The notes under the pieces are model-generated. The model was not told the DNA's origin, searched no databases, and worked only from the letters and a program-made list of their open reading frames with translations. A stretch of DNA of 64,000 bases from Flavobacteriales bacterium (GTDB lineage: Bacteria > Bacteroidota > Bacteroidia > Flavobacteriales > UBA1820): NCBI GenBank assembly GCA_003150615.1, contig QALN01000014.1, positions 1-64,000 on the forward strand, in the 5' to 3' direction. Within the stretch, counting starts at the first letter, position 1; each line of letters opens with the position of its first letter. The position numbers and the translations under genes are program-made. Shown in pieces: positions 1-11,016 of the stretch.

Positions 1-1955
<1,955 letters not shown>

Positions 1956-2160
1956 TGCTCGAAATTGTGTCTCTATTACTAGAGACCGCTACGTTTCTAC
2001 TTTATTGTTTTATCAATGTTTTGATAACGTCTTTTCTCTACTAGTTGCGTTTTTATGTTTCCATAAAAACTTGTTTTCTCGTAATCGTCAATATGTCAAT
2101 GAACTTGTTCCTTCGGCTTGTTCTTATACGGATAAATCCATATCAAACGGCCTCTGGCCG

Positions 2161-2234
2161 TGGAGGATAAGGGATTCGAACCCTTGACCCCCTGCTTGCA
2201 AAGCAGGTGCTCTAGCCAGCTGAGCTAAACCCCC
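2161..2234 (-). tRNA. tRNA-Ala (TGC)
   Basis: The 74-nt minus-strand cloverleaf starts GGGGGTTTAGCTC and has anticodon TGC in loop TTTGCAA, a GGTTCGAATCC T arm and discriminator A. CCA is not encoded. It lies in the 16S-23S spacer, the usual place for tRNA-Ala. Confidence 0.97.
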
Positions 2235-2235
2235 G

Positions 2236-2309
2236 TAGTCTCAGGCAGACTTGAACTGCCGACCTCTACATTATCAGTGTAGCGCTCTAACCGGCTGAGC
2301 TATGAGACT
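2236..2309 (-). tRNA. tRNA-Ile (GAT)
   Basis: This 74-nt minus-strand cloverleaf has acceptor arm AGTCTCA/TGAGACT, anticodon GAT in loop CTGATAA and T-arm GGCAGTTCAAGTC. It is one base from tRNA-Ala in the 16S-23S spacer, the standard Ile-Ala order. CCA is not encoded. Confidence 0.97.
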
Positions 2310-2513
2310 CTGTGTGTGTGTTGTGGCGGTCGGGCTGCTTTTTTCGCCTCCTCCTTTGCCGCCCTTTCTGTGCCAGCGTCTCTGCTGCCCTTTTCCGCTT
2401 TGGGTTTTTTTTACGACTTCTCTGTCGTTGTGTGTGATAGCCTGAACCGGGAAAGGAGTATCTGTTTTCCCAAATCCTGTCGTTTCTTGCCTTTTTGGAC
2501 TTTTGTTCTCTAT

Positions 2514-4043
<1,530 letters not shown>

Positions 4044-4289
4044 TAATGCTTTGGTTTGTCCTTCGGCTCGAATCGAACGTTGTTTTTGGTTGTTTCTTTT
4101 GTACGCCTTTCCCTTTTTGTTTTTTTACTCGCCGAAAGTTCTTGCGTTCTTCCGTCAAGCGGTTCTGGCTATCTCATTCTTTCAAGGAACGCTTTGGTGT
4201 TCCGCCTCTTTTCTCAGAGGCTTTTTTTGTGACCCATACCTTACTCCCTAAGGTTATGCGTCTCCCGGGTATCTGTCCCATTGCGGGGG

Positions 4290-4321
4290 CAAAGGTAAAA
4301 CCTTTTTTTTATGCCCGCAAA
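4290..4321 (-). promoter_or_regulatory. rrn promoter P2 (proximal)
   Basis: On the minus strand, TTTG (4318-4321) is followed after 20 nt by TACCTTTG (4290-4297). This matches the Bacteroidetes sigma-ABfr consensus TTTG / TAnnTTTG and lies about 250 nt upstream of 16S. The rest of the 4044-4289 leader shows no gene. Confidence 0.7.
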
Positions 4322-4404
4322 TTTTTTACCCGCTTTTTTTCCCCCGACTTCCGGTATTTTTTGTCAAACCGTTTTTTAACTTCCATACCTTAACGAACGG
4401 ATGG

Positions 4405-4436
4405 CAAAGATATGGAGAATTGCCAGCTCTGGCAAC
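4405..4436 (-). promoter_or_regulatory. rrn promoter P1 (distal) with embedded palindrome
   Basis: On the minus strand, TTGC (4432-4435) precedes TATCTTTG (4405-4412) with a 19-nt spacer. The upstream half of the spacer is an inverted repeat, TTGCCAG-AG-CTGGCAA (4421-4436), that overlaps the -33 element. It could be a regulator site or the unfinished terminator of the upstream ABC gene. Confidence 0.55.
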
Positions 4437-4457
4437 TTTTTTAAGGCAAAATTTCGG

Positions 4458-6155
4458 CTATTTTACCGTAACACGCGGTATGGCGTCCATAAGCCGTTGT
4501 GTGTACGACGATTGCGGATGACGGTACACGGTATCTGTACGGCCGTATTCGACGATACGCCCTTCCTGCATTACGGCCAGATGGTCCGACATGTACTGTA
4601 CGACGCTAAGGTCGTGGGAAATGAACAGGTATGTGAAACCGTAATCTTCCTTAAGGTCGTTCAGAAGATTCAGCACCTGTGCCTGCACGGAGACGTCAAG
4701 GGCGGAAACAGATTCGTCGCATATTATAAACGAAGGCTTGAGCACAAGGGCGCGCGCTATGCCTATACGTTGCCGCTGACCGCCGGAAAACTGGTGCGGG
4801 TAACGGTTGAACACGTCTTTGGACAGTCCTACCCTTTCCAGAAGCCCCTGTATGTGCTCCCTTCGCTGGCGGTCGTTGTCGAGGATACCGTGGACACGCA
4901 TCGGTTCCATAAGAGCCTCCCCTACGCTGAGCATGGGATTGAGCGAAGCGAACGGGTCCTGGAATATTATCTGTATATCGCGCCTTAAAGCGGTAAGCTC
5001 CGATGCAGACAGTTTGGTTATATCACGGCCTTTGTAGAAAACCTCACCTTCGCTCGGAGGATCGAGCATAAGCACGGCGCGGGAAAGGGTGCTTTTGCCG
5101 CAGCCGCTCTCGCCTACCAAACCGAGGGTTTCACCTTTATATATATTGAGGTTGACATCGCGGACGGCTTTCATCTTTTCTTCGCGCCCATTCACCCGGA
5201 ACCACTTGGAGACGCCGCAAAGCCGCAAAAGAGGTTCGCGGAGCTCTATCTCCGCATCGCGCTGCCTTACTTCGTCTTCTGACAACTGCCTTTGGGGGAC
5301 GAATCCTCCGGATAAAAAGTCGGCGACGACAGGAAGCCGCAGAGTTTTCTGCCCCAAACGGGGGCGGCATGCCAGAAGTCCTTTGGTGTAAGGCGACTTC
5401 GGGCTGGAGAATATCTCGTCTTTTGTGCCGTATTCTTCCACATGTCCGTCGTACATGACCAAAACGTCGTCCGCTATCTCGGAAATAAGCGCCAGATCGT
5501 GCGTTATGAAGATGATGGACATTTCGCTCGTGCGGCTTATCTCGGAAAAAAGGTTCACTATTTCTTTCTGCACGGTTACGTCCAGAGCGGTGGTCGGTTC
5601 GTCGGCGATTATCACATCGGGTTTGCAGGCCACGGCCATGGCGATGACCACACGCTGTTTTTGTCCGCCTGAGAGCTGGTGCGGGTATGAGGAATATATA
5701 CGCTGCGGATCGGGCAGTTTCACCTGCTCGAACAGTTTAAGCACTTCCGCCTTACGTTCCTTTTTAGACATGGAAGTGTGTACCTTGAGTACTTCCTCCA
5801 CCTGCTGTCCGCATCTTTGCACCGGGTTAAGAGCGCTCATCGGTTCCTGAAAGACCATAGTAATACGGCTGCCGCGCAGCTTGCGGTAACGTTTTTCGCA
5901 AAGGCCGACAAGCTCGGTATCAGTACCGTCGCCGCGGAACACTATGCTGCCGCCGGATATGTGCAAATTGGGATTCAATAGTCCGGTAACGGCATAGCAT
6001 GTTATGGACTTGCCGCTTCCCGACTCGCCCACTATACCCAGCACCTTTCCGCGTCCGAGTGAAAAATTTATATCCCCGACAAGACATTTTTCCTTCGCCC
6101 CCCGCGAGGCGGAAATGCACAAGTGTTTCACTTCGAGAATATTTTCACACGACAT
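4458..6155 (-). CDS. Fused dipeptide/oligopeptide ABC transporter ATP-binding protein (DppD-DppF type)
   Basis: This 565-residue protein joins two ABC ATPase domains of the oligopeptide/nickel family. The first half has Walker A GESGSGKS, signature LSGGQKQR and Walker B IIADEP. The second half has GESGCGKS, signature FSGGQRQR and IICDES, where the usual DEP proline is Ser. Both halves have the DppD/F-type extension after the D-loop region. The protein would power peptide import at the inner membrane, but no permease or binding-protein gene is near. It diverges from the M20 dipeptidase gene across 149 bp, so peptide uptake and hydrolysis may be linked. Downstream on the same strand come the rrn promoters. 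The start is the ATG at 6155. Confidence 0.93.
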   Translation of the reverse strand: MSCENILEVKHLCISASRGAKEKCLVGDINFSLGRGKVLGIVGESGSGKSITCYAVTGLLNPNLHISGGSIVFRGDGTDTELVGLCEKRYRKLRGSRITMVFQEPMSALNPVQRCGQQVEEVLKVHTSMSKKERKAEVLKLFEQVKLPDPQRIYSSYPHQLSGGQKQRVVIAMAVACKPDVIIADEPTTALDVTVQKEIVNLFSEISRTSEMSIIFITHDLALISEIADDVLVMYDGHVEEYGTKDEIFSSPKSPYTKGLLACRPRLGQKTLRLPVVADFLSGGFVPQRQLSEDEVRQRDAEIELREPLLRLCGVSKWFRVNGREEKMKAVRDVNLNIYKGETLGLVGESGCGKSTLSRAVLMLDPPSEGEVFYKGRDITKLSASELTALRRDIQIIFQDPFASLNPMLSVGEALMEPMRVHGILDNDRQRREHIQGLLERVGLSKDVFNRYPHQFSGGQRQRIGIARALVLKPSFIICDESVSALDVSVQAQVLNLLNDLKEDYGFTYLFISHDLSVVQYMSDHLAVMQEGRIVEYGRTDTVYRHPQSSYTQRLMDAIPRVTVK

Positions 6156-6252
6156 AGCTTAATTGCAACTTCTTTTTTATACTTGGACACAACATTAGTT
6201 ATACAGGTACAAAAGTAAAGAACATAAAAGTGCGATAACCGACATTTTTTTC

Positions 6253-6260
6253 TAAATTTG
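6253..6260 (+). promoter_or_regulatory. Putative -7 box of the M20 dipeptidase gene
   Basis: TAAATTTG fits TAnnTTTG and lies 45 nt before the start codon. No good TTTG was found at -33. Confidence 0.4.
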
Positions 6261-6304
6261 TTAATTATACACATGGCATAAAACAAGGAAAAACACAGCA
6301 CAAA

Positions 6305-7693
6305 ATGGAAGACCTTAAACGATACATCAGCGATAACCGCGAGAAAATGCTCTCCGAACTGTTCGACCTTCTGCGCATACCGTCCGTCTCGGCGGTAAAG
6401 TCGCACGGCGGCGACATGCGCCGCACGGCCGAAGCGATAAGGAAAGCCCTGTTGGAAAAAGGCGCGGACTACGCCAGCGTAATGGATACGGACGGCCATC
6501 CGGTGGTAATAGGCGGAAAGACCGTAGGCCCGGACAAACCTACCGTACTCGTGTACGGGCACTATGACGTGCAGCCCGCCGAACCGCTCGAACTATGGGA
6601 AACGGAACCGTTCGAACCGGTCATAAAACCGACCGCCAACCATCCCGAAGGAGCCATATTCGCACGCGGGGCCAACGACGACAAAGGACAGATGTTCATG
6701 CACCTGCTCGCTTTCGAATATATGGTAAAATCGAACCGCCTGCCGTGCAATGTCAAATTCCTGATCGAAGGAGAGGAGGAAATAGGCTCGGCCAATCTGG
6801 ATAAATTTCTTGAAAAACATGCCGGGGAACTCTCGTGCGATGTAGTACTGGTATCGGATACCACGATGGCCGGCAAGGAACTGCCGTCCGTTATGACCGG
6901 TCTGCGCGGACTGGCATATTTCGAAGTGACGGTAAAAGGCCCTTCGCGCGACCTGCACTCCGGGCATTTCGGCGGGGCCGTAGTCAATCCCTGCAATGCC
7001 TTGTGCAGCATGATAGCCTCTCTGCACGACGAAAAAGGCCGCATAACGATACCCCATTTCTACGACGACGTACACGAGGTGACTCCGGCCGAACGCGCTG
7101 AAATGGAAAAAGCGCCATTCGACCCCGAACGCTATAAAAAGAACATAGGCGTCACGGCGGTATCGGGCGAAGCAGGATACACAACCAGGGAACGCGCCAC
7201 GATACGTCCCGCACTGGACGTAAACGGCATATGGGGCGGCTACACCGGGGAAGGGGCAAAGACCATCCTCCCGTCCGAGGCCCATGCCAAGATATCGATG
7301 CGCCTTGTACCGGGACAAAACCCTGAAAAGGTTTCGCAGATGTTCGCCGAATATTTCAAATCGCTCGCCCCGGAAGGGGTAACGGTGGAAATAGCTCCCA
7401 GCCACGGGGCGTTCCCTTACGTCACGCCAATAACCGACCGCGCTTACCGTGCGGCATCGCTCGCCCTGGAGAAAGTGTACGGCCGTCCTGCAATTCCGGT
7501 ACGGGGAGGAGGCAGCATAGGCGTGGTGCCTATGTTCGAGAAATTCCTTGGTAAAAAGACCATACTTCTGGGATTCGGACTGGATACGGACGCCATACAT
7601 TCGCCTAACGAGAATTACAGCCTGGCGCAGTTTTTCCGGGGCATCGAGACGATACCGTATTTCTATGAATTTTTCGCCCGGCAGGAAGAATAA
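6305..7693 (+). CDS. M20 family dipeptidase
   Basis: The 462-residue protein has the M20 metallopeptidase landmarks in order: YGHYDVQP (metal His and Asp, residues about 86-93), ARGANDDKGQ (second metal Asp), EGEEEIGS (catalytic Glu and metal Glu), HSGHFGG at the start of the dimerisation domain, and IHSPNENY near the end (metal His). Length and the DVQP variant match the cytosolic nonspecific dipeptidase group (CNDP-like) rather than ArgE or DapE. It has no signal peptide and probably cleaves imported dipeptides in the cytoplasm. It is divergent from the oligopeptide ABC ATPase gene and is followed by the L,D-transpeptidase-like gene after 22 nt, so the two may be co-transcribed. Confidence 0.93.
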   Translation: MEDLKRYISDNREKMLSELFDLLRIPSVSAVKSHGGDMRRTAEAIRKALLEKGADYASVMDTDGHPVVIGGKTVGPDKPTVLVYGHYDVQPAEPLELWETEPFEPVIKPTANHPEGAIFARGANDDKGQMFMHLLAFEYMVKSNRLPCNVKFLIEGEEEIGSANLDKFLEKHAGELSCDVVLVSDTTMAGKELPSVMTGLRGLAYFEVTVKGPSRDLHSGHFGGAVVNPCNALCSMIASLHDEKGRITIPHFYDDVHEVTPAERAEMEKAPFDPERYKKNIGVTAVSGEAGYTTRERATIRPALDVNGIWGGYTGEGAKTILPSEAHAKISMRLVPGQNPEKVSQMFAEYFKSLAPEGVTVEIAPSHGAFPYVTPITDRAYRAASLALEKVYGRPAIPVRGGGSIGVVPMFEKFLGKKTILLGFGLDTDAIHSPNENYSLAQFFRGIETIPYFYEFFARQEE

Positions 7694-7715
7694 GCCGCAA
7701 AAATACATTTTACCA

Positions 7716-8195
7716 ATGGGAAAGATACTCGTAGACATTTCACGACAGAGGCTGACGTTGTTCGGGGACGACGGAAACGCGGAGAAGGAATACCCCTGCT
7801 CCACTTCTCGTTTCGGGCCCGGCAACGCCGAAGGTTCTGAGAAAACCCCGGTAGGCCTGCACCGAATCGCAGAAAAATACGGCGACGGCGAGCCTCTTGG
7901 CATGATTTTTTCCTCCCGCGAGCCGACCGGGAAAACTGCCGCCGTAAACCACTCCCCCACACCTTCGGGCGCAGACCTCATAACCACGCGCATACTACGT
8001 CTGGAAGGTCTCCAACCGGGGCTGAACAAAGGCCGTGGCATAGACAGCTACGAACGCTACATATATATACATGGCACCCCCGAAGAGGGGCTAATCGGTA
8101 CGCCGGCATCTCACGGGTGCATACGCATGAAAAACGACGACATCGCCGAACTGTATCCGCTGTGTCCCGTAGGACTTACGGTGGAAATAATTTAA
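7716..8195 (+). CDS. Small L,D-transpeptidase (YkuD) domain protein
   Basis: From the ATG at 7716 the product is 159 residues. The C-terminal half carries the YkuD signature: IHGTPEEGLIGTPASHGCIRM, read as a His about 16 residues before SHGC with the catalytic Cys. YkuD enzymes crosslink or trim peptidoglycan stem peptides from the cell-wall side. No signal peptide or membrane segment is visible from this start, and the frame upstream (to 7548) only overlaps the M20 gene. The protein may therefore be cytosolic or leave by another route. The 22-nt gap to the dipeptidase suggests an operon. Confidence 0.85.
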   Translation: MGKILVDISRQRLTLFGDDGNAEKEYPCSTSRFGPGNAEGSEKTPVGLHRIAEKYGDGEPLGMIFSSREPTGKTAAVNHSPTPSGADLITTRILRLEGLQPGLNKGRGIDSYERYIYIHGTPEEGLIGTPASHGCIRMKNDDIAELYPLCPVGLTVEII

Positions 8196-8209
8196 ATCCG
8201 GCTTACGGC

Positions 8210-8392
8210 ATGGAGGCCAATGGAAAAAAAGAAAAGAACACGGCAAACCGGTCTGCGGCGGCAGAGCGAAAAACAACTTTTGAGATAAGCCCCGAAAAAA
8301 CCGCCGAACTGAGAAGTATCGTAAGGCATATGATATTCGGCACAGATTATCCCATACCGAAAAAAGCCGGGAAAACCATACACAGAAAATAA
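8210..8392 (+). CDS. Small basic hypothetical protein
   Basis: A 60-codon frame starts at the ATG at 8210, 14 nt after the L,D-transpeptidase stop. The product is rich in Lys, Arg and Glu with a central SPEKTAELRSIVRHM stretch that could form a helix. No family was recognised. It is kept as a tentative gene because it is tandem with the preceding gene and has no competing frame. It could be spurious. Confidence 0.4.
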   Translation: MEANGKKEKNTANRSAAAERKTTFEISPEKTAELRSIVRHMIFGTDYPIPKKAGKTIHRK

Positions 8393-8486
8393 AGCTCCGG
8401 TTATTTCTGTCCTGGGTGGTCATTCACCCGTGGGCCATGCTCTCTCAATATTTAAAGCCGGACGCTCAACAAGGCTACCCGCCCGG

Positions 8487-9092
8487 TTACAGATCCAGTA
8501 ACCGGGGTACGTCCATAACGGTATGCCGGGAAAGATCGAGCCAGAGATATTTCATGCCCACAACCCCGGCTCCTTCGGCATTTTCCTTTACATCGTCCAC
8601 GAAAAGGCATTCATCGGCTTTCAGATTGTTCTCGCGCAGAACGAGTTCGAATATCTCCTTTTCCGGCTTGCGGTATCCGGTATCCTGGCTGTAATACACT
8701 TTTTCAAACAGCGAGAGAAACTCGCCGACATCGGGTACCGTGGAGTTTACCCGTTCTATATGTATATCGTCGGTATTGCTGAGAAGAAACAAACGGTATT
8801 TTCGGCGCAGTATCTTCAAAAGGTCTATCCTTTCGCGCGGTATAGTGCCGAGCATGGCGCACCAGGCGTCCTTTACCTGCTGGTCAGTGACGTCTTCGGG
8901 CAGTTCTTTTTTTATCGCCGAGATAAATTTTCCGGAGGAAATCCTCCCGCGTTGAAAATCCATATTAGCGGCAGCAAGGGACGGAGTGACCGCGAAAAGC
9001 CCCAAATTCTGGAAAGAACGGTACGTAGCGTCTTCGTCCAAAGTGAGGAAAACGCCGCCGTAATCGAAAATAATATTCTTAATATTAGCCAT
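8487..9092 (-). CDS. HAD-IA family phosphatase (YihX-like)
   Basis: The 201-residue protein has HAD motif I as FDYGGVF, with nucleophile Asp at about residue 10. The usual second Asp of DxDx is Gly, as in the YihX-like sugar-phosphate phosphatase group. Motif II is LLSNTD, motif III is the Lys in GYRKPEKEIF, and motif IV is FVDDVKEN. The helical cap after residue 20 is the C1 type. It is probably a cytosolic phosphatase on a small phosphosugar or nucleotide; the substrate cannot be read from sequence. It stands alone, convergent with the preceding genes and divergent from the tRNA. Confidence 0.88.
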   Translation of the reverse strand: MANIKNIIFDYGGVFLTLDEDATYRSFQNLGLFAVTPSLAAANMDFQRGRISSGKFISAIKKELPEDVTDQQVKDAWCAMLGTIPRERIDLLKILRRKYRLFLLSNTDDIHIERVNSTVPDVGEFLSLFEKVYYSQDTGYRKPEKEIFELVLRENNLKADECLFVDDVKENAEGAGVVGMKYLWLDLSRHTVMDVPRLLDL

Positions 9093-9179
9093 ATACGTTT
9101 AGAGTTCTTTTTTTTTGCATTTGTGATTTGCAAGGTACTAAAATTTGTCGTAATATTGCACCGTTCTAATCGGAACATT

Positions 9180-9253
9180 GGTCCCATAGCTCAGTTGGTT
9201 AGAGCACCTGACTCATAATCAGGGAGTCCTTGGTTCAAGCCCAAGTGGGACCA
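9180..9253 (+). tRNA. tRNA with CAT anticodon (elongator Met or lysidine-type Ile)
   Basis: The 74-nt cloverleaf starts GGTCCCATAGCTC, with anticodon CAT in loop CTCATAA, T arm TTGGTTCAAGCCCAA and discriminator A. It has a paired 5' G and lacks initiator-tRNA features. Elongator Met and Ile2 (modified by TilS) cannot be separated with confidence by eye. A strong terminator follows. Confidence 0.95.
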
Positions 9254-9264
9254 CCGGAAAACAA

Positions 9265-9295
9265 AACGCCTGCGTAAACACGCAGGCGTTTTTTT
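9265..9295 (+). terminator. Rho-independent terminator after the CAT tRNA
   Basis: An 11-bp perfect stem AACGCCTGCGT / ACGCAGGCGTT with loop AAAC is followed by a run of seven T. Confidence 0.92.
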
Positions 9296-9391
9296 ATTTA
9301 CGGCAGTTTTTTTTTGTACGAAATATACAAACGGTATCCGGCATGTTTACCACCGTTTAACCCCGCTGTGTTTTTCCAAAACATTTAATCG

Positions 9392-9399
9392 TATATTTG
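9392..9399 (+). promoter_or_regulatory. Putative -7 box of the Fpg/Nei-like gene
   Basis: TATATTTG fits TAnnTTTG, 30 nt before the start codon; a T-rich stretch sits at the -33 position. Confidence 0.45.
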
Positions 9400-9428
9400 A
9401 CCGGTAACAACTAAAACCCGAACCTGTC

Positions 9429-10319
9429 ATGATAGAAATACCCGAATCGCTCACAATAGCCCGTCAGGCCCGCCTTAGACTGTCCGGACTCACAATCGAA
9501 GAAGTAATCCCGCCTACAAGCCCGCACAAATTCACGTGGTACAACGGCGATCCTGCCGACTACCACCAACTGCTCGAAGGCAGGAAAATACTCTCGGCAT
9601 CCGGTTTCGGGGCATTCGTCGAACTGGAGATGGAAAACGGAGCACATCTTCTGGTAAGTGACGGGGTCAACATGAGGCATTACGCTCAGGGAGAGGAGCT
9701 TCCGGTAAAACACCAACTCGCCATAACATTGAACGACGGGTCTTCGCTCATCTTCACGGTAGCCATGTACGGAGGCATATACGCGCACTCAGGTTCATTC
9801 GACAACCCGTACTACGTTGGCGCACGCGCCAAACTCCAGCCGTTGGACGAGGCTTTCGGGCGTGATTACTTCCTTTCGCTGGCACGTGAACTGAAAAGGG
9901 ACATGTCGGTAAAAGCATTTCTGGCCACAGAACAGCGCATACCGGGACTCGGCAACGGAGTGTTGCAGGACATACTGTTCAACGCCGGCGTAAGCCCTAA
10001 ACGCAAAATGTCCTCAGTGGACGGTAAAGACATGGAAAATCTGCTGGAAGCCATGAAATCGACTCTCGGCGCCATGCTGGAAAACGGCGGGCGCGATACG
10101 GAAAAAGACTTGTTCGGCAACAAGGGACGTTACAGGACTCTGATGTCGAAAAACACATATAAAAACCCGTGCCCCGTATGCGGCGGCGCAATACTTAAAG
10201 AAGCATATCTGGGCGGAACGATATATTATTGCCCTGCATGCCAGTGCGCCGCTGCACATATACACAAGCAGGAAAATGTTAAATTCAATCAAACGATTGA
10301 ATTATTTGTTTCGAATTAA
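9429..10319 (+). CDS. Fpg/Nei family DNA glycosylase-like protein with atypical N-terminus
   Basis: The 296-residue protein has the Fpg/Nei fold signals: a helix-two-turn-helix segment with RIPGLGNGVLQDILFNAG (about residues 175-192) and a C-terminal zinc finger CPVCGG ... YYCPAC (about residues 247-276). Canonical Fpg starts PELPE, where the Pro after Met is the Schiff-base nucleophile and the next Glu is catalytic. Here the N-terminus reads MIEIPES, so that Pro is replaced by Ile while Glu3 remains. A related subgroup with this N-terminus exists in other bacteria. It may be a glycosylase using another nucleophile, or a lesion-binding protein. The 3' end contains a palindrome that probably regulates the downstream tetR gene. 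Confidence 0.87.
   Translation: MIEIPESLTIARQARLRLSGLTIEEVIPPTSPHKFTWYNGDPADYHQLLEGRKILSASGFGAFVELEMENGAHLLVSDGVNMRHYAQGEELPVKHQLAITLNDGSSLIFTVAMYGGIYAHSGSFDNPYYVGARAKLQPLDEAFGRDYFLSLARELKRDMSVKAFLATEQRIPGLGNGVLQDILFNAGVSPKRKMSSVDGKDMENLLEAMKSTLGAMLENGGRDTEKDLFGNKGRYRTLMSKNTYKNPCPVCGGAILKEAYLGGTIYYCPACQCAAAHIHKQENVKFNQTIELFVSN
10282..10303. promoter_or_regulatory. TetR operator candidate O1
   Basis: A perfect palindrome with 9-bp arms and 4-nt spacer: AATTCAATC-AAAC-GATTGAATT. It lies in the last codons of the Fpg-like gene, upstream of the tetR promoter. A second copy of the core lies downstream of that promoter (10341-10354). Confidence 0.65.
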
Positions 10320-10339
10320 CGAAATGTTTTTTAATTTTG
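10305..10339 (+). promoter_or_regulatory. Promoter of the tetR-efflux operon
   Basis: The -7 box TAATTTTG (10332-10339) has an upstream TTTGTTT stretch (10305-10311) at the -33 region. It is flanked on both sides by the repeated palindrome, which fits autorepression. Confidence 0.6.
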
Positions 10340-10340
10340 C

Positions 10341-10354
10341 CAATCAAACGATTG
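10341..10354. promoter_or_regulatory. TetR operator candidate O2
   Basis: CAATC-AAAC-GATTG has the same core and spacer as O1, two bases downstream of the -7 box, so bound repressor would cover the transcription start. Confidence 0.65.
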
Positions 10355-10390
10355 AACAAAACGATTTACACGACAAAACACACATCGTCA

Positions 10391-11002
10391 ATGGAACAAA
10401 GCAGCGCAGTTGAAAGAAAGATAATAGATGCGGCGCGCGAAGTATTCGTCGAAAACGGTTACGACGGCGCAAAAATGCGCGATATAGCCGCACGCGCCAA
10501 CATCAACATATCGATGCTTCACTACTATTACCGCTCGAAGGACAACCTGTTCGACATAGCGTTCAACCAGGTGTTCAGCCGTGTGTACGGCCGGATATTC
10601 GACGTAGTGGCTTCTGATGCCGACATTTTCGACAAAATAAGGACAATCGTCGGGCTGTACATAGACACGTTGACCGAAGAACCGCTTTTGCCCAATTTCA
10701 TATTCAACGAAGTGACGCAGCATCCGGAAAGCAGCGAACGTTTTGCCAAATACAAATCGTTCATACTCGAATCGATAGCCGTACTGCAGAAGCAAATGGA
10801 CGCCGAAGTCGAAAAAGGACGCATACGCCGCGTGGACATGATGGAATTTTTTATGGAGATAGAGTCGCTGTGCATGTACCCTTTTCTCACGCGGGCGCTA
10901 TGGCAAAGGATATTCGACATGGACGACACATCGTTCAACGCCATGCTCGAACGCCGCAAACAATCTTTCATAGACAGTATAATAAAATCGATAGAAAAAT
11001 AA
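10391..11002 (+). CDS. TetR/AcrR family transcriptional regulator
   Basis: From the ATG at 10391 the product is 203 residues, normal for TetR. An N-terminal helix-turn-helix covers about residues 8-55, with the typical AAREVFVENGY, MRDIAARANI and LHYYYRSKDNLF segments. The rest is an all-helical ligand and dimer domain with no recognised ligand signature. An in-frame start at 10337 would put the coding start inside operator O2 and is less likely. The gene is the first of a five-gene operon with TolC, HlyD and two ABC-2 permease genes and probably represses it. Two identical-core palindromes flank its promoter. Confidence 0.92.
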   Translation: MEQSSAVERKIIDAAREVFVENGYDGAKMRDIAARANINISMLHYYYRSKDNLFDIAFNQVFSRVYGRIFDVVASDADIFDKIRTIVGLYIDTLTEEPLLPNFIFNEVTQHPESSERFAKYKSFILESIAVLQKQMDAEVEKGRIRRVDMMEFFMEIESLCMYPFLTRALWQRIFDMDDTSFNAMLERRKQSFIDSIIKSIEK

Positions 11003-11016
11003 GACTTAAAAACAAT

